Source of the DNA: Gluconacetobacter dulcium
GTDB lineage: Bacteria > Pseudomonadota > Alphaproteobacteria > Acetobacterales > Acetobacteraceae
Direction of reading: 5' to 3'
Assembly (NCBI RefSeq): GCF_014174165.1
Contig: NZ_JABEQN010000020.1
Span: 1 to 64,000, forward strand
Length of the DNA stretch: 64,000 nucleotides
Part shown: positions 1 to 9,348 of the stretch, piece by piece
How the letters are laid out: each line of letters starts with the position of its first letter
How positions within the stretch are numbered: position 1 is the first letter of the stretch
Position numbers and translations under genes: made by a program
Notes under the pieces: generated by a model
Told to the model about the DNA's origin: nothing
Databases searched by the model: none
Seen by the model: the letters and a program-made list of their open reading frames with translations, nothing else

Positions 1-48
1 ATCACCAATTCCCGCGTCTCCATCGAACGCCGCTGCTATTCGCGCCAT
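1..48 (-). CDS. 5' end of a gene running off the left edge
   Basis: An ATG at 48 on the minus strand opens a frame that stays open for all 16 codons to the edge of the window. It is preceded at normal spacing by a purine-rich GGAGGGAAG that fits a ribosome binding site. The 16 visible residues (begins MARIAAAFDGDAG) are too few to recognise a family. It lies downstream of, and in the same direction as, the truncated transporter. The call rests on the start and ribosome binding site only. Confidence 0.4.
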   Translation of the reverse strand, partial: MARIAAAFDGDAGIGD

Positions 49-90
49 GCCGCTTCCCTCCCATCGGAGAGAACCTAGCAGATTATCACT

Positions 91-864
91 CTAAGTGAAC
101 AGTATTGGGGGGAGCCCCATCCCTTGCAGCCCCATCCCTTGTGACGCAGCGTGCGGACGCGCGGAGCGGACGATGGGGGTATCCCGGTGGGGCGTGGCGC
201 GAAGCCAGAGGCCCAGCAGGAGGAAGGGAAACGCCGCCAGAAAGGGGATGCGCCAGCCCCATGACAGGAAAGCGGCTTCGGGCAGTTGGCGGGCAGCCCA
301 GAGAGCCGCGCCCCCCAGGACCATGCCGGCGGCGACGCCGGACTGGGTCAGGGCGAACGCGATCCCGCGATGGCGGGCGGCGGGATTGTCGGCGCCGAGC
401 AGGAGCACGGCGCCCGCCCATTCGCCGCCGGCGGCGAAACCCTGGGCCAGTCGCAGCACCAGCAGCAGAAGCGGCGCCAGCACCCCGATCGTCGCCTGGC
501 CCGGTAGCAGGCCGATGGCTGCGGTGGCGATGCCGATGATCGTAAGGGTGTAGCGCAGGGCGCGCGCGTGGCTCAGCCTGTCGCCCAGCAGCCCGAACAG
601 GATGCCGCCGGCGGGGCGGACCAGAAAGCCCGCACCGAAGACCAGCATGGGCTCGATCTGTGCCAGCAACCCGTCATCGTGCCGGGCGAAGAACAGGCGC
701 TGGAAGACCAGCGGTGTGGCGGCCGTGTAGAGCGCGAAATCATACCATTCGACGATATTGCCGATCGTGGCCGCGGCGACGGTGCGGAGGCGGATCGTCG
801 TGACATGCCCGGTCGGGCGGGCATGGGAGGGGGTACATTCTTCCTGCGTGGATGGCTGGGTCAT
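91..864 (-). pseudogene. Truncated MHS-family MFS transporter
   Basis: N-terminal half of a metabolite:H+ symporter (the ShiA/ProP/KgtP-like branch of MFS). The family signature GNIVEWYDFALYTAATPL lies just before the first membrane helix, GEWAGAVLLL follows in the fourth, and the frame runs through about six helices to RIPFLAAFPFLLLGLWLR. It then ends after a short low-complexity tail at about 257 residues, where intact members have roughly 430. The C-terminal six helices are not seen downstream, so it is probably non-functional. The start at 864 is chosen because MHS proteins begin close to the signature; the frame is open upstream to 1008 but that stretch is not transporter-like. The tail contains a small tandem repeat (two copies of CCCATCCCTTG). 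It is divergent from the next MFS gene. Substrate unknown. Confidence 0.65.
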
Positions 865-1029
865 GAATGCCGGTTTCCGGGAGGGGCGGTCCCTGATTAA
901 AGATTCTTTATCGTTATAAAACCTATATCGAAATGGTGGCATTTTCAACTGATTTATACTATAGCCTGATCGATGCAGGGGCACCGTTCCTGATCGTTCG
1001 TCCGCCATGACAGCCTGGAAAAGTAGAGA

Positions 1030-2325
1030 ATGCTCCCATTCGCCATGCGCGGGCCGCGTCCGCTGCCGACGACCTTCCTGTTCGGTTGTGCCTATGTACT
1101 GTCATTCGTCGACCGGCAGATCCTGTCCCTGCTGATCGGGCCGGTAAAGGCCGATCTGCATCTGAACGATTTCCAGTTCGCCGTTTTGAACGGCTTTGCG
1201 TTCGCGGTCCTGTATTCGGTACTCGGACTGCCGATCTCGATGCTGGCCGACCGGTTTCCACGGCCGCCGATCATCGTCGGCGGCCTGGCCTTGTGGAGCC
1301 TGTCCACGATCGGCTGCGGATTGTCCGATGGGTTCTGGGGGCTGTTCTTCTGCCGGATGGGCGTGGGGATCGGCGAGGCCGCGCTGGTGCCGGCCGTCTA
1401 TTCCTTTCTGGCCGATATCGTGCCGCCGGCACGGCTGGGGCGGATCATCGCCCTGTTTTCCGCCGGTTCGTTCCTGGGGGCCGGACTGGCCTATCTGTCC
1501 GGCGGGCTGCTGATGGACGTGCTGCATGCCGGGGCCGTGCCCGGCGGCCTGGTGCCGTGGAAGTTCTGCTTCGTGATTGTCGGCCTGCCGGGCCTGCTGC
1601 TGGCGGCGGTCATCGCATTGTTCGTCCATGAACCCTCAACGCGCGGCGCGATCGAGGCGCGAGCGGGGTTGATGAAAACATACGAATTCATTGTTGGACA
1701 GAAATGGCTGTTTCCTCTGCATTTCCTCGGATACTCATGCAGTGCGATCATGCTGTTCTCGCTCATGGCCTGGTCGCCGGCCTATCTGATGCGCGTCATG
1801 GCCATGCCGCACGGCACCGTCGGGGGCGTCATGGGAGCGATCGCGATCGTCTGCGGGTGTGGTGGGATCTATACCAGCGGGCGACTGATCGATGCCCTGA
1901 CGACGCGCGGGATCGTCCAGGGGCCGATGATCGTCGGAGCGGGAGGCATGGCGGGCGCGGCGCTGATGTTTCTGGCGAGCGCCCTGTGCGGCAAGGGAAA
2001 TGCGGGCCTGGTATTCTTTGCGCTTGCGTTCTTCTTCGCCTCCTTTCCCATGGCGCCGTCGGCCTTCGTCATTCAGACGGTATCGCCGCGTGCGATGCGG
2101 GCGCAGATTTCGGCGATCATGTTGCTATGCAATGCCCTGATCGGATTGTCGGCAGGTTCGATGCTGATCGGCATGCTGGACGACCGGGTGTTCACCGCCG
2201 CGGACGGTATCCGATACGCCCTGCCGATCGTGGCGGTGACCGCCAGCATGGCCGGCGCACTCATGATCGCGGGGACGGCGCCGTTCTATCTGAAGCGCCA
2301 TCGCGCCCTGTCGCACGCGCCGTAG
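1030..2325 (+). CDS. Spinster-like MFS transporter
   Basis: A 431-residue major facilitator, full length with about twelve predicted membrane helices. The N-terminal region reads SFVDRQILSLLIGPVKADL and the fourth helix region GIGEAALVPAVYSFLADI, which together are typical of the Spinster-related MFS branch of Proteobacteria. Such proteins are usually found beside catabolic genes, and the substrate is often an organic acid or aromatic. Here it precedes the ALDH/PQQ-dehydrogenase/TonB module in the same direction, but a 420-base gap argues for separate transcription. A second ATG six codons in is an alternative start. The inner-membrane role is secure; the substrate is not identifiable. Confidence 0.85.
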   Translation: MLPFAMRGPRPLPTTFLFGCAYVLSFVDRQILSLLIGPVKADLHLNDFQFAVLNGFAFAVLYSVLGLPISMLADRFPRPPIIVGGLALWSLSTIGCGLSDGFWGLFFCRMGVGIGEAALVPAVYSFLADIVPPARLGRIIALFSAGSFLGAGLAYLSGGLLMDVLHAGAVPGGLVPWKFCFVIVGLPGLLLAAVIALFVHEPSTRGAIEARAGLMKTYEFIVGQKWLFPLHFLGYSCSAIMLFSLMAWSPAYLMRVMAMPHGTVGGVMGAIAIVCGCGGIYTSGRLIDALTTRGIVQGPMIVGAGGMAGAALMFLASALCGKGNAGLVFFALAFFFASFPMAPSAFVIQTVSPRAMRAQISAIMLLCNALIGLSAGSMLIGMLDDRVFTAADGIRYALPIVAVTASMAGALMIAGTAPFYLKRHRALSHAP

Positions 2326-2745
2326 AACGACGAGGGACCGATGACCTTCGTGAACCCGACTCTTGTCCCGTAATTCACCATTATGGCGGGCTGCGAATCC
2401 GATGCGAAACCGTCACAATTAACTTGAATTATCCACTATTGCCTCATAGCATCAACTGACAGGCTTCGTCCGTCGCAGCAGCTTTGCAATCCGCAGGTGG
2501 TGAGAATCGTGTGTTTCGATGCAATCGGCCGTCAGCTTTGTCGGCGTCAGTCGGGATGCCGTTTGAGAATCGGGATCACGAATCCTGTCCGGCCCCTGTG
2601 TCGGGAGAAACGGGGCGATGCCTGACGCGCCGCTGCTGACCGGGATTCGCTCCGCGCGCGTCTCCGGCGGGCATGCGTCCTTCCCGACACATCTTACGCA
2701 ACAGGGCATGGTTTCGGCCGCCCCATGCAACATGGAATACTCCAT
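2326..2745 (+). other. Intergenic region, probable promoter of the ALDH operon
   Basis: No gene was recognised in this 420-base stretch. Its first third is AT-richer than the surroundings, as expected for a promoter region upstream of the aldehyde dehydrogenase. The small open frames on either strand have no recognisable product and no convincing ribosome binding site. No clear inverted repeat was seen. Confidence 0.5.
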
Positions 2746-4239
2746 ATGACGACGGTGCAGTGTCTCCCGCAGGTTCGGGATTTCCTTTCCCGCGAACATG
2801 GACTCTTCTTGGATGGAGAATGGGTTTCGTCGTCGGGACAGGAGCGGATATCCGTTTTCGACCCCGCGACGGGCGAACCGATCGCCTCCATCGCCGATGC
2901 GACAGCAAAGGACGTAGACCGGGCTGTCGCGTCAGCGAAGCGCGCTTTCGATTCGGGCGTGTGGCGGCTGATGCGGCCGGGCGAGCGCGAGCGGATCCTG
3001 CTCCGTCTTGCCGATCTGGTGGAGCGGGACGCCGAAATCCTTGCCCAGCTTGAAACGCTGGAGCAGGGAAAATCGATTGTTCTCTCGCGGATCGTCGAGG
3101 CGGGGGGCGCGCAGAGCTGGATACGCTATGTGGCCGGGCTGAGTACGAAAATCACCGGACAGAGCCTCGATGTCTCCATCCCGCTGCCGCCGGACGCGCG
3201 CTATACCACCTATACGAGCAAGGAGCCGATCGGCGTGGTCGCCGGTATCGTGCCGTGGAACTTTCCCCTGGCGATCGGTGTGTGGAAGGTGCTGCCGGCC
3301 CTGGCGGCGGGTTGCTCGGTCGTCGCCAAGCCGTCCGAGGTCACGCCGCTGACCTTGCTGAAACTTGCCGAACTGGCCAGCGAAGCCGGCGTGCCCGATG
3401 GCGTGTTCAACGTCGTGACCGGCCTTGGTGCCGTCGCGGGCGATGCGCTTGTGCGGCATCCGGATGTGGCGAAAGTCAGCTTTACCGGGTCGACACCGGT
3501 CGGTAAGCGGATCGCCCGCGTCTGCGCGGACAGGCTCGTGCGTGCGTCGCTGGAACTTGGCGGAAAAAATCCGGCCATCGTGCTGGCGGACGCGGACCCG
3601 GCGCGTGTGGTCGCCGGCCTGACGCTCGCGGGGTTTCTGAACCAGGGACAGGTCTGTGCGGCCTGCTCGCGCGTCTATATCGAAGCGCCGCTGTTCGACC
3701 GTGTGGCCGAGGGGTTGCGGGACGTCATCGCCGGCATGCGCATCGGACCCGGCATGGACGAGGCCGCGCAGATCAATCCGCTGGTCTCCGCGATGCAGCA
3801 GAAGAAGGTGCGGGCTTTTGTCGATGGCGCGGTCGAGCGGGGGGCGGAGGTTGTTTTTGGACAGGAGGTTCCCGATACGTCCGGTTTCTATGTGCGCCCG
3901 GCGCTGGTGCTGAATCCCGACGACGCGATTCCGCTGGTCAGGGAAGAAGTCTTCGGGCCGGTCATGACGCTGACACGGGTCGCGGACGCGGCCGAGGCCC
4001 TGGCGCGCGCGAACGACACGCCGTTCGGGCTGGCCGCCAGCGTCTGGACGACCAGCCTGGCCGCCGCGATGGATATGCCGCCACTGATGCAGGCCGGAAC
4101 GGTCTGGGTCAACAGCCATGTCATGATCGATCCGAACATGCCCTTCGGCGGTGTGAAGGAATCCGGAATGGGCCGGGATTTCGGTACCGGCTGGCTGGAT
4201 GCCTTCACCGAGACCAAGACCATCTGCATCCGTCATTGA
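2746..4239 (+). CDS. NAD(P)-dependent aldehyde dehydrogenase, phenylacetaldehyde-type
   Basis: Oxidises an aldehyde to the carboxylic acid in the cytoplasm with NAD(P)+. The protein has 497 residues, normal for the ALDH superfamily. Visible landmarks are [12 protein letters not shown] (oxyanion-hole Asn), [12 protein letters not shown] in the cofactor site, the general base Glu at about 270 in LELGGKNP, and the nucleophile Cys at about 304 in [11 protein letters not shown]. The C-terminal [16 protein letters not shown] resembles phenylacetaldehyde dehydrogenases (FeaB/StyD type), but substrate cannot be fixed from this. The ATG at 2746 is preferred over that at 2725 because a GGA lies about nine bases ahead of it. 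The next gene, a PQQ alcohol dehydrogenase, starts 14 bases after the stop, so the pair is one transcript oxidising an alcohol to its acid. Confidence 0.9.
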   Translation: MTTVQCLPQVRDFLSREHGLFLDGEWVSSSGQERISVFDPATGEPIASIADATAKDVDRAVASAKRAFDSGVWRLMRPGERERILLRLADLVERDAEILAQLETLEQGKSIVLSRIVEAGGAQSWIRYVAGLSTKITGQSLDVSIPLPPDARYTTYTSKEPIGVVAGIVPWNFPLAIGVWKVLPALAAGCSVVAKPSEVTPLTLLKLAELASEAGVPDGVFNVVTGLGAVAGDALVRHPDVAKVSFTGSTPVGKRIARVCADRLVRASLELGGKNPAIVLADADPARVVAGLTLAGFLNQGQVCAACSRVYIEAPLFDRVAEGLRDVIAGMRIGPGMDEAAQINPLVSAMQQKKVRAFVDGAVERGAEVVFGQEVPDTSGFYVRPALVLNPDDAIPLVREEVFGPVMTLTRVADAAEALARANDTPFGLAASVWTTSLAAAMDMPPLMQAGTVWVNSHVMIDPNMPFGGVKESGMGRDFGTGWLDAFTETKTICIRH

Positions 4240-4253
4240 GGGGATTGGGTACC

Positions 4254-6371
4254 ATGCGCAGCGCGGCTTTTTTTCGGACATTTGGCGCGGCATGTCTGGT
4301 CGCGGCGGCACCGCTGCGCCTGGCGGCCGCCGACCTCGCCCCCGCGCCCGCGGCGTCCACGCCCCTCGCGGACCCCGTGCCGCGTGGCGACTGGCCCCAG
4401 TATGGCCGTACGGCGTCCGAGCAGCGATACAGCCCGCTGGATGCGGTCAATACCGCAACCGTCGGCCGCCTGGGCCTGGCGTGGCATCAGGACCTGCCCT
4501 CGATGCGCGGCGAGGAGGCGACGCCGCTCGTCATTGACGGCATCATGTACGTCACCACCAACTGGAGCCGCGTCGAGGCGCTGGACGCCGCGACGGGCGC
4601 GGTCCTGTGGCACTACGATCCGGGTGTGCCGGGGACGGTCGCCAGCAGGGGGTGCTGCGATACCGTCAATCGCGGCGCGGCCTACTGGAAGGGCCGGATC
4701 TATTTCGGAACGTTCGACGGGCGGCTGATCGCTCTGGATGCCCGGACCGGACACTTGGTCTGGAGCGTCGATACCATCCCCGTCGATGCCGCCCTGGGGG
4801 ATATCCGCTCCTACACGGTCGATGGTGCGCCGCGTATTGCGAAGGGCGTGGTCATGATCGGCAATGGCGGGGCGGAATTCGGTGCCCGAGGCTTCGTCTC
4901 GGGCTTCGATGCCGAGACCGGCAAGCTGAAATGGCGGTTTTTCACGGTCCCCGCGCCCGGCAACAAGCCCGATCACGCCGTCTCGGACGCGATTCTGGCT
5001 AAGGCGGCGTACCCGACATGGAGCCCGGATGGCGGGTGGGTCCATTCCGGGGGCGGTGGAACGGTCTGGGATTCCATCGTCTACGATCCGGTGACCGACC
5101 TGGTCTATCTCGGCGTCGGCAACGGTGCGCCCTGGAGCTACAAATTCCGCTCCAACGGAACCGGCGACAATCTGTTTCTGGCCAGCATCGTGGCGATCCG
5201 GCCGGAAACGGGCGAATATGTCTGGCACTTCCAGGAAACGCCGAAGGATCAATGGGATTTCACGGCCAGCCAGCCGATGATGATCCTGGATCTGCCGCTG
5301 AAGGGGGAGATGAGGCACGTCATCGTGCAGGCCCCGAAGAACGGCTTTTTCTATACGCTTGATGCCCGCACCGGTGCCTTCATCTCCGCCATTCCCTATA
5401 CGTTCCAGAACTGGGCCAGAAGCATCGACCCGGTCACCGGCCGGCCGGATATCGTGCCCGATGCCATGTGGTCGCTGACCGGAAAGACATGGATGGGCAT
5501 TCCCGGTTCGCTGGGGGGGCATAATTGGGCACCCATGTCGTACAGCCCGAAAACGGGGTATGTCTATATTCCAGCCCAGCAATTGCCCGAACCGTTCAAG
5601 GCGCGCGAAAATTTCAGGCTGCACGGCATGGGCGTGAATCTTGGAATCGACATGACCGGCCTGCCGGACGATCCGCAGGTCGTGGCCGAGGTCTCGAAGA
5701 CGGTTCAGGGGTGGCTCCTGGCATGGGACCCGGTTGCGGGCAAGGCGGCATTCCGCGTTCCGCACGACGCGCCCTGGAATGGGGGCGTCCTGGCAACGGC
5801 GGGGGACATCGTGTTCCAGGGCACGGCGACCGGCCGCTTCGAGGCATATGACGCACGGAACGGGAAAACGCTCTACACGTTCGACGCGCATACCGGTATC
5901 GTTGCGCCGCCGATCAGTTATGAGGTCAAAGGACGGCAATATGTCGCGGTCATGGCCGGCTGGGGCGGGGTCTTTCCATTGATGGGCGGCGCGTTGGCGC
6001 GAATCCGCAATCACAGCGTCAATCACGCGCGGCTGCTGGTGTTTGCCCTGGATGGTAAGGACCATCTGCCGGTGGAAACCCGCCAGGGGCAGGTCCCGGT
6101 CCGCAATACGCTGCCCTTCGATGCTGCGCGGGCACAGCGCGGCTATGCGCATTATCAGGATTATTGCATGGCCTGCCATGGCGACAACGCGATTGCGGCC
6201 GGTGTGCTGCCCGACCTGCGCTGGTCCGGCGCGCTTGAAACGCGCGACGGATTCTACAGCGTCGTCGGACGGGGCGCGCTGGCCAATTACGGCATGGTGG
6301 GGTTCGACAAGGCTCTCAGCCCGAACGATATCGAGGATATCAGGAACTTCCTTTTGAAAAGGTCCAGGTGA
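4254..6371 (+). CDS. PQQ-dependent quinohemoprotein alcohol dehydrogenase
   Basis: Periplasmic quinohemoprotein (type II-like) that oxidises an alcohol with PQQ and passes electrons through its own heme c. About 705 residues: a signal peptide in the first ~25 residues, a PQQ beta-propeller with repeated W/DAxTG blades, an adjacent cysteine pair at ~134-135 (GCCDTVNRG) as in PQQ enzymes, an Asp-containing KDQWDFTASQ at ~331-340 matching the catalytic segment, and a C-terminal cytochrome c domain with CMACH at ~638-642. The start at 4254 is preferred because it gives a compact signal peptide; an in-frame start at 4236 would overlap the aldehyde dehydrogenase by 4 bases. Directly downstream is a TonB receptor. 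Substrate is unknown; similar enzymes include polyvinyl alcohol and lupanine dehydrogenases. Confidence 0.93.
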   Translation: MRSAAFFRTFGAACLVAAAPLRLAAADLAPAPAASTPLADPVPRGDWPQYGRTASEQRYSPLDAVNTATVGRLGLAWHQDLPSMRGEEATPLVIDGIMYVTTNWSRVEALDAATGAVLWHYDPGVPGTVASRGCCDTVNRGAAYWKGRIYFGTFDGRLIALDARTGHLVWSVDTIPVDAALGDIRSYTVDGAPRIAKGVVMIGNGGAEFGARGFVSGFDAETGKLKWRFFTVPAPGNKPDHAVSDAILAKAAYPTWSPDGGWVHSGGGGTVWDSIVYDPVTDLVYLGVGNGAPWSYKFRSNGTGDNLFLASIVAIRPETGEYVWHFQETPKDQWDFTASQPMMILDLPLKGEMRHVIVQAPKNGFFYTLDARTGAFISAIPYTFQNWARSIDPVTGRPDIVPDAMWSLTGKTWMGIPGSLGGHNWAPMSYSPKTGYVYIPAQQLPEPFKARENFRLHGMGVNLGIDMTGLPDDPQVVAEVSKTVQGWLLAWDPVAGKAAFRVPHDAPWNGGVLATAGDIVFQGTATGRFEAYDARNGKTLYTFDAHTGIVAPPISYEVKGRQYVAVMAGWGGVFPLMGGALARIRNHSVNHARLLVFALDGKDHLPVETRQGQVPVRNTLPFDAARAQRGYAHYQDYCMACHGDNAIAAGVLPDLRWSGALETRDGFYSVVGRGALANYGMVGFDKALSPNDIEDIRNFLLKRSR

Positions 6372-6497
6372 CCGGGGACGGTCGGGATTGGAAAATTCGC
6401 AAAATCAATCCTGACACGAAACAATAATGATAGACATATCGCTTGAACATTCACATAATAACCTCATCGGAGCCTGCTGAGGTCGTGTAACAGGGGA

Positions 6498-6526
6498 TGG
6501 GCGCACTCACTCAGGGAGTGCGCCCA
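6498..6526 (+). promoter_or_regulatory. 11-bp stem hairpin upstream of TonB receptor gene
   Basis: A perfect inverted repeat: TGGGCGCACTC at 6498-6508 pairs with GAGTGCGCCCA at 6516-6526 around a 7-base loop. It lies about 130 bases after the dehydrogenase stop and 73 bases before the receptor start. No T-run follows on the plus strand, so a classical intrinsic terminator is unlikely. An operator or an mRNA processing/attenuation hairpin is more plausible. Confidence 0.55.
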
Positions 6527-6599
6527 GGTGGCCTGCCTGTGTTCCGATATATTACGATATCGTTTTGATATACATGTGGATGAAGGGAGAAATGAGGAT

Positions 6600-8981
6600 A
6601 TGCGATCAGGCATATGCAATGCCCCTGCGGACTGGCAGATATTCCGTAAGAAGCGCGGCGTGGGAACCATGCTTCGCTTTACCGGTTGCTCCGCCCTGAC
6701 CATGGCGCTGATACTGAACGCGGCTGCTGCCGAGACCGCTCGGACGAAGAATGCCGGCGCGAGCACCGCGAAGAAAGCGGCGTCGGCGAGTCCTCCGGCC
6801 GGCAAGCCGGCCCCACACTATCAGGCGGCACATCTGGAAGATGTGATGGTCACGGCCCGGCGGCGCAACGAGCGTATCGAGCGGACCCCGATTTCCATGA
6901 CGACCGTTACAGGAACACAGTTTACCGAGCGGGGGATTACCTCGATCGCGAAGATACAGGATCTTTCGCCGAACATCACATTCGGCAATGTCGCCTCGAA
7001 TTCCGGTGTTGCGAACGCCGCCGCCGTCTTTATCCGCGGTATCGGCCAGACGGATTTCTCGTTCGGCGTCGATCCGGGCGTTGCCATGTATGTCGATGGC
7101 GTTTATGTCGGCAGCCCTGTCGGCTCGGTGCTGAATATGGTGGATATCGGCAGTGTTTCGGTGCTGCGCGGTCCGCAGGGGACGCTGTTCGGGCGAAATA
7201 CGATCGGCGGCGCCGTTTCCGTGACATCGCTGGCACCGGACAGCGTGCTGGCGGCCAGGGCGGACGTGAAATACGGAACGGCCAACCGGATCAATGCCCG
7301 CGCATTCTTCAATGTGCCGCTGGCGGAACATCTGTTTGCGAATTTTTCTGTCGGCAGTTTCATGCAGGACGGATACGTGCATGCGCCGTATCAGAAGAAC
7401 CAGCGTGAAATGGGCAGCCAGGACAGCCGCGTCTTCAAGGGCGCAGTGCGATGGAACCCCGTCGAAAAGCTGAACATCACCCTGCGCGGCGACTGGAACC
7501 GGGATCGCAGCAATGGCGCCCCCTTCGTGACCACCGGTGTCAATCCGGATTCGACCAATGGGATGATTTCCCTTGCCAACACTCTTGCCGGCGGCAGCCT
7601 GACGAACTGCACGGGACCGAACTGCTATAATTCCCGCTATTTCAGCAAGAACACCAATTACGGGTCCGACCCCGATTTCTCGAACCTCGTCGGCTGGTCG
7701 ACCTCCGCGACGATCGACTATGAACTCTCGCGTTATCTGGAGCTGAAATCGATCACTTCCTATCGGAAGAGCATGGGCAAGTTTGCCCAGGATCGCGATG
7801 GATCGCCGATCGGCATCAATTACGTCTATGACAATTATCAGGAAAAGCAGTTTTCCGAAGAAGTGCAGGCGAACGGGCGGGCGTTCAACAATCATCTGCA
7901 TTACTCGGCCGGTGTGTATTATTTCGATCAGTCCGGATACGATATCAATCCGACGCAGTTCTATATCATGAGCCTTCTCAGCGGCGGCTCGTTTACGGAC
8001 AGGAGCTACGCGGCCTACGCGCAGGCGACCTATTCCGTGACGAAGAAGTTCAATATTACCGCCGGCGTGCGCTACACCGAAGACAATAAAAGTTTTCTGC
8101 CCAACCAATATTACAAGAATACCATCGGGCCGCCGATTTTCTACGAACCGTATGGCACACGTCTGGTCCCGTATCAGCGTTATCACAACAACAACGCGCG
8201 CTGGACGCCGATGGTGAATCTGTCCTACCAGATCACACCGGAACTGATGGCGTATTCGACGTTCTCGCAGGGATTCAAGGGCGGGGGCTTTACCCAGCGC
8301 CTGGCCAATATCGCCCCGGCCGCGCCGTCGTTCCGCCCGGAAAGTGTGAATTCCTTCGAAGGCGGCCTGAAATTCTATGGGCTGGGACACAGATTGCGCG
8401 TCAGTGCGGCCGGATTCTTCACGTTCTACGACGACGTGCAGTTGCTGGTGGCCGATGCCACCAATATCGGACCATACTACACCAATGCCGGCAAGGCGCA
8501 GATCTCGGGCTTTGAACTGGAATCGCAATACGCGCTTGGCGATGGATGGTCGGTCATGGGTTCGGTCGGCATGACCGATGCCCATTATACGAAGCTGACA
8601 TCGAGCGTTCAGGGACTCAATCTGGATACCATGTTCGTTCTTGTATCGAAATGGACTGGAAACCTGGGTCTGTCCAAGCGGTTCGATTTCGGCACGTATG
8701 GCACGCTGACGCCGCGCGCGGATGCGACGTATCGTTCGCGCTATAATGCCAACCTGAATGCGATCATGTATGATACGCTGATCCAGAAGAAGTTCATCAC
8801 GGTCAATCTGAGCGCGCGATGGCAGAGCAAGAGCGAGCGTTATAATTTCATGGTGGGGCTGGATAACGCCACGAACGAGAAGTTCATGGCCTGGGGCAGC
8901 TACTCCGGCAGTTTCGGGAACTTCCAGAAATCCTTCGATCGCGGCCGGCAATGGTATATTCAGGGCGGCGTGTCGTTCTGA
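6600..8981 (+). CDS. TonB-dependent outer-membrane receptor
   Basis: Outer-membrane beta-barrel for energised import, about 793 residues. After the signal sequence (hydrophobic core TALTM..LNAAAA) comes a TonB-box-like LEDVMVTARRR, then the plug domain with RGIGQTDFSFGVDPGVAMYV and the conserved VLRGPQGTLFGRNTIGGAV. The barrel ends in Phe (VSF), as outer-membrane proteins do. The plug wording and size resemble the large receptor group of sphingomonads and acetic acid bacteria that import organic nutrients rather than only siderophores. ATG 6600 is preceded by GGGAG at good spacing; ATG 6669, with a tighter signal peptide, is an alternative. Position after the ALDH and PQQ enzyme suggests it admits their substrate or a precursor, which is inference. 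Confidence 0.9.
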   Translation: MRSGICNAPADWQIFRKKRGVGTMLRFTGCSALTMALILNAAAAETARTKNAGASTAKKAASASPPAGKPAPHYQAAHLEDVMVTARRRNERIERTPISMTTVTGTQFTERGITSIAKIQDLSPNITFGNVASNSGVANAAAVFIRGIGQTDFSFGVDPGVAMYVDGVYVGSPVGSVLNMVDIGSVSVLRGPQGTLFGRNTIGGAVSVTSLAPDSVLAARADVKYGTANRINARAFFNVPLAEHLFANFSVGSFMQDGYVHAPYQKNQREMGSQDSRVFKGAVRWNPVEKLNITLRGDWNRDRSNGAPFVTTGVNPDSTNGMISLANTLAGGSLTNCTGPNCYNSRYFSKNTNYGSDPDFSNLVGWSTSATIDYELSRYLELKSITSYRKSMGKFAQDRDGSPIGINYVYDNYQEKQFSEEVQANGRAFNNHLHYSAGVYYFDQSGYDINPTQFYIMSLLSGGSFTDRSYAAYAQATYSVTKKFNITAGVRYTEDNKSFLPNQYYKNTIGPPIFYEPYGTRLVPYQRYHNNNARWTPMVNLSYQITPELMAYSTFSQGFKGGGFTQRLANIAPAAPSFRPESVNSFEGGLKFYGLGHRLRVSAAGFFTFYDDVQLLVADATNIGPYYTNAGKAQISGFELESQYALGDGWSVMGSVGMTDAHYTKLTSSVQGLNLDTMFVLVSKWTGNLGLSKRFDFGTYGTLTPRADATYRSRYNANLNAIMYDTLIQKKFITVNLSARWQSKSERYNFMVGLDNATNEKFMAWGSYSGSFGNFQKSFDRGRQWYIQGGVSF

Positions 8982-9348
8982 CAGTTCGACTGATGGTCTG
9001 ACTGATGGTTCGTGGGTGGATGTCTTTCGTCGCGTTCCGGTCTTCGACCCGTTCGCTGTCGGCCGTCGCGGTATCCGCCGGGCAGGGAGGCGCATCCTGC
9101 GCTGCGCCATCCTGCCCCTTCAGAGAGCCGTGGGGGCGACCGGGCCGTTAAGGCCGCGCCGCTCCGAGGCTTCGGAACATGGAACGGGTGCGGCTTATGC
9201 GGGGCCGCCCCCGCTCGCCAGCGCGCATGTCCGGAGCCTTTCCACCCAATGCCGTCTCGACGGCAAGGCGCTGGCTTACCGGTTATGCGGACATTCTCAT
9301 CTGTTCGACCCTGCGTATTCAGGCAGGGGATCTGTTCTCGATGGACGT
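8982..9348. other. Convergent intergenic region
   Basis: The gap between the TonB receptor and the convergent AraC gene. It holds no recognisable gene. Its middle contains a degenerate copy of the intergenic stem-structured repeat described at 9141-9238; the remainder shows nothing. Confidence 0.5.
9141..9238 (+). repeat. Intergenic structured repeat, partial copy
   Basis: Shares the right half of the family: a GGCCGTTAAGGCC hairpin like the extra hairpin of the 46.3 kb copy, then GAGGCTTCGGAACA, a G/C hairpin segment, and the conserved CGCTCGCCAGCGCGCATG followed by TCCGGAGCC. The left arm that would close the outer stem is not evident, so this looks like a decayed copy. It lies behind the TonB receptor in sense orientation. 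Confidence 0.5.

Noticed and set aside
4233-6179. A 648-codon open frame on the minus strand
   Set aside because: It is the antisense of the PQQ dehydrogenase gene, with Arg/Asp/His-rich composition and no motif.
6606-9110. An 834-codon minus-strand open frame
   Set aside because: Antisense shadow of the TonB receptor in GC-rich DNA; no recognisable domain.
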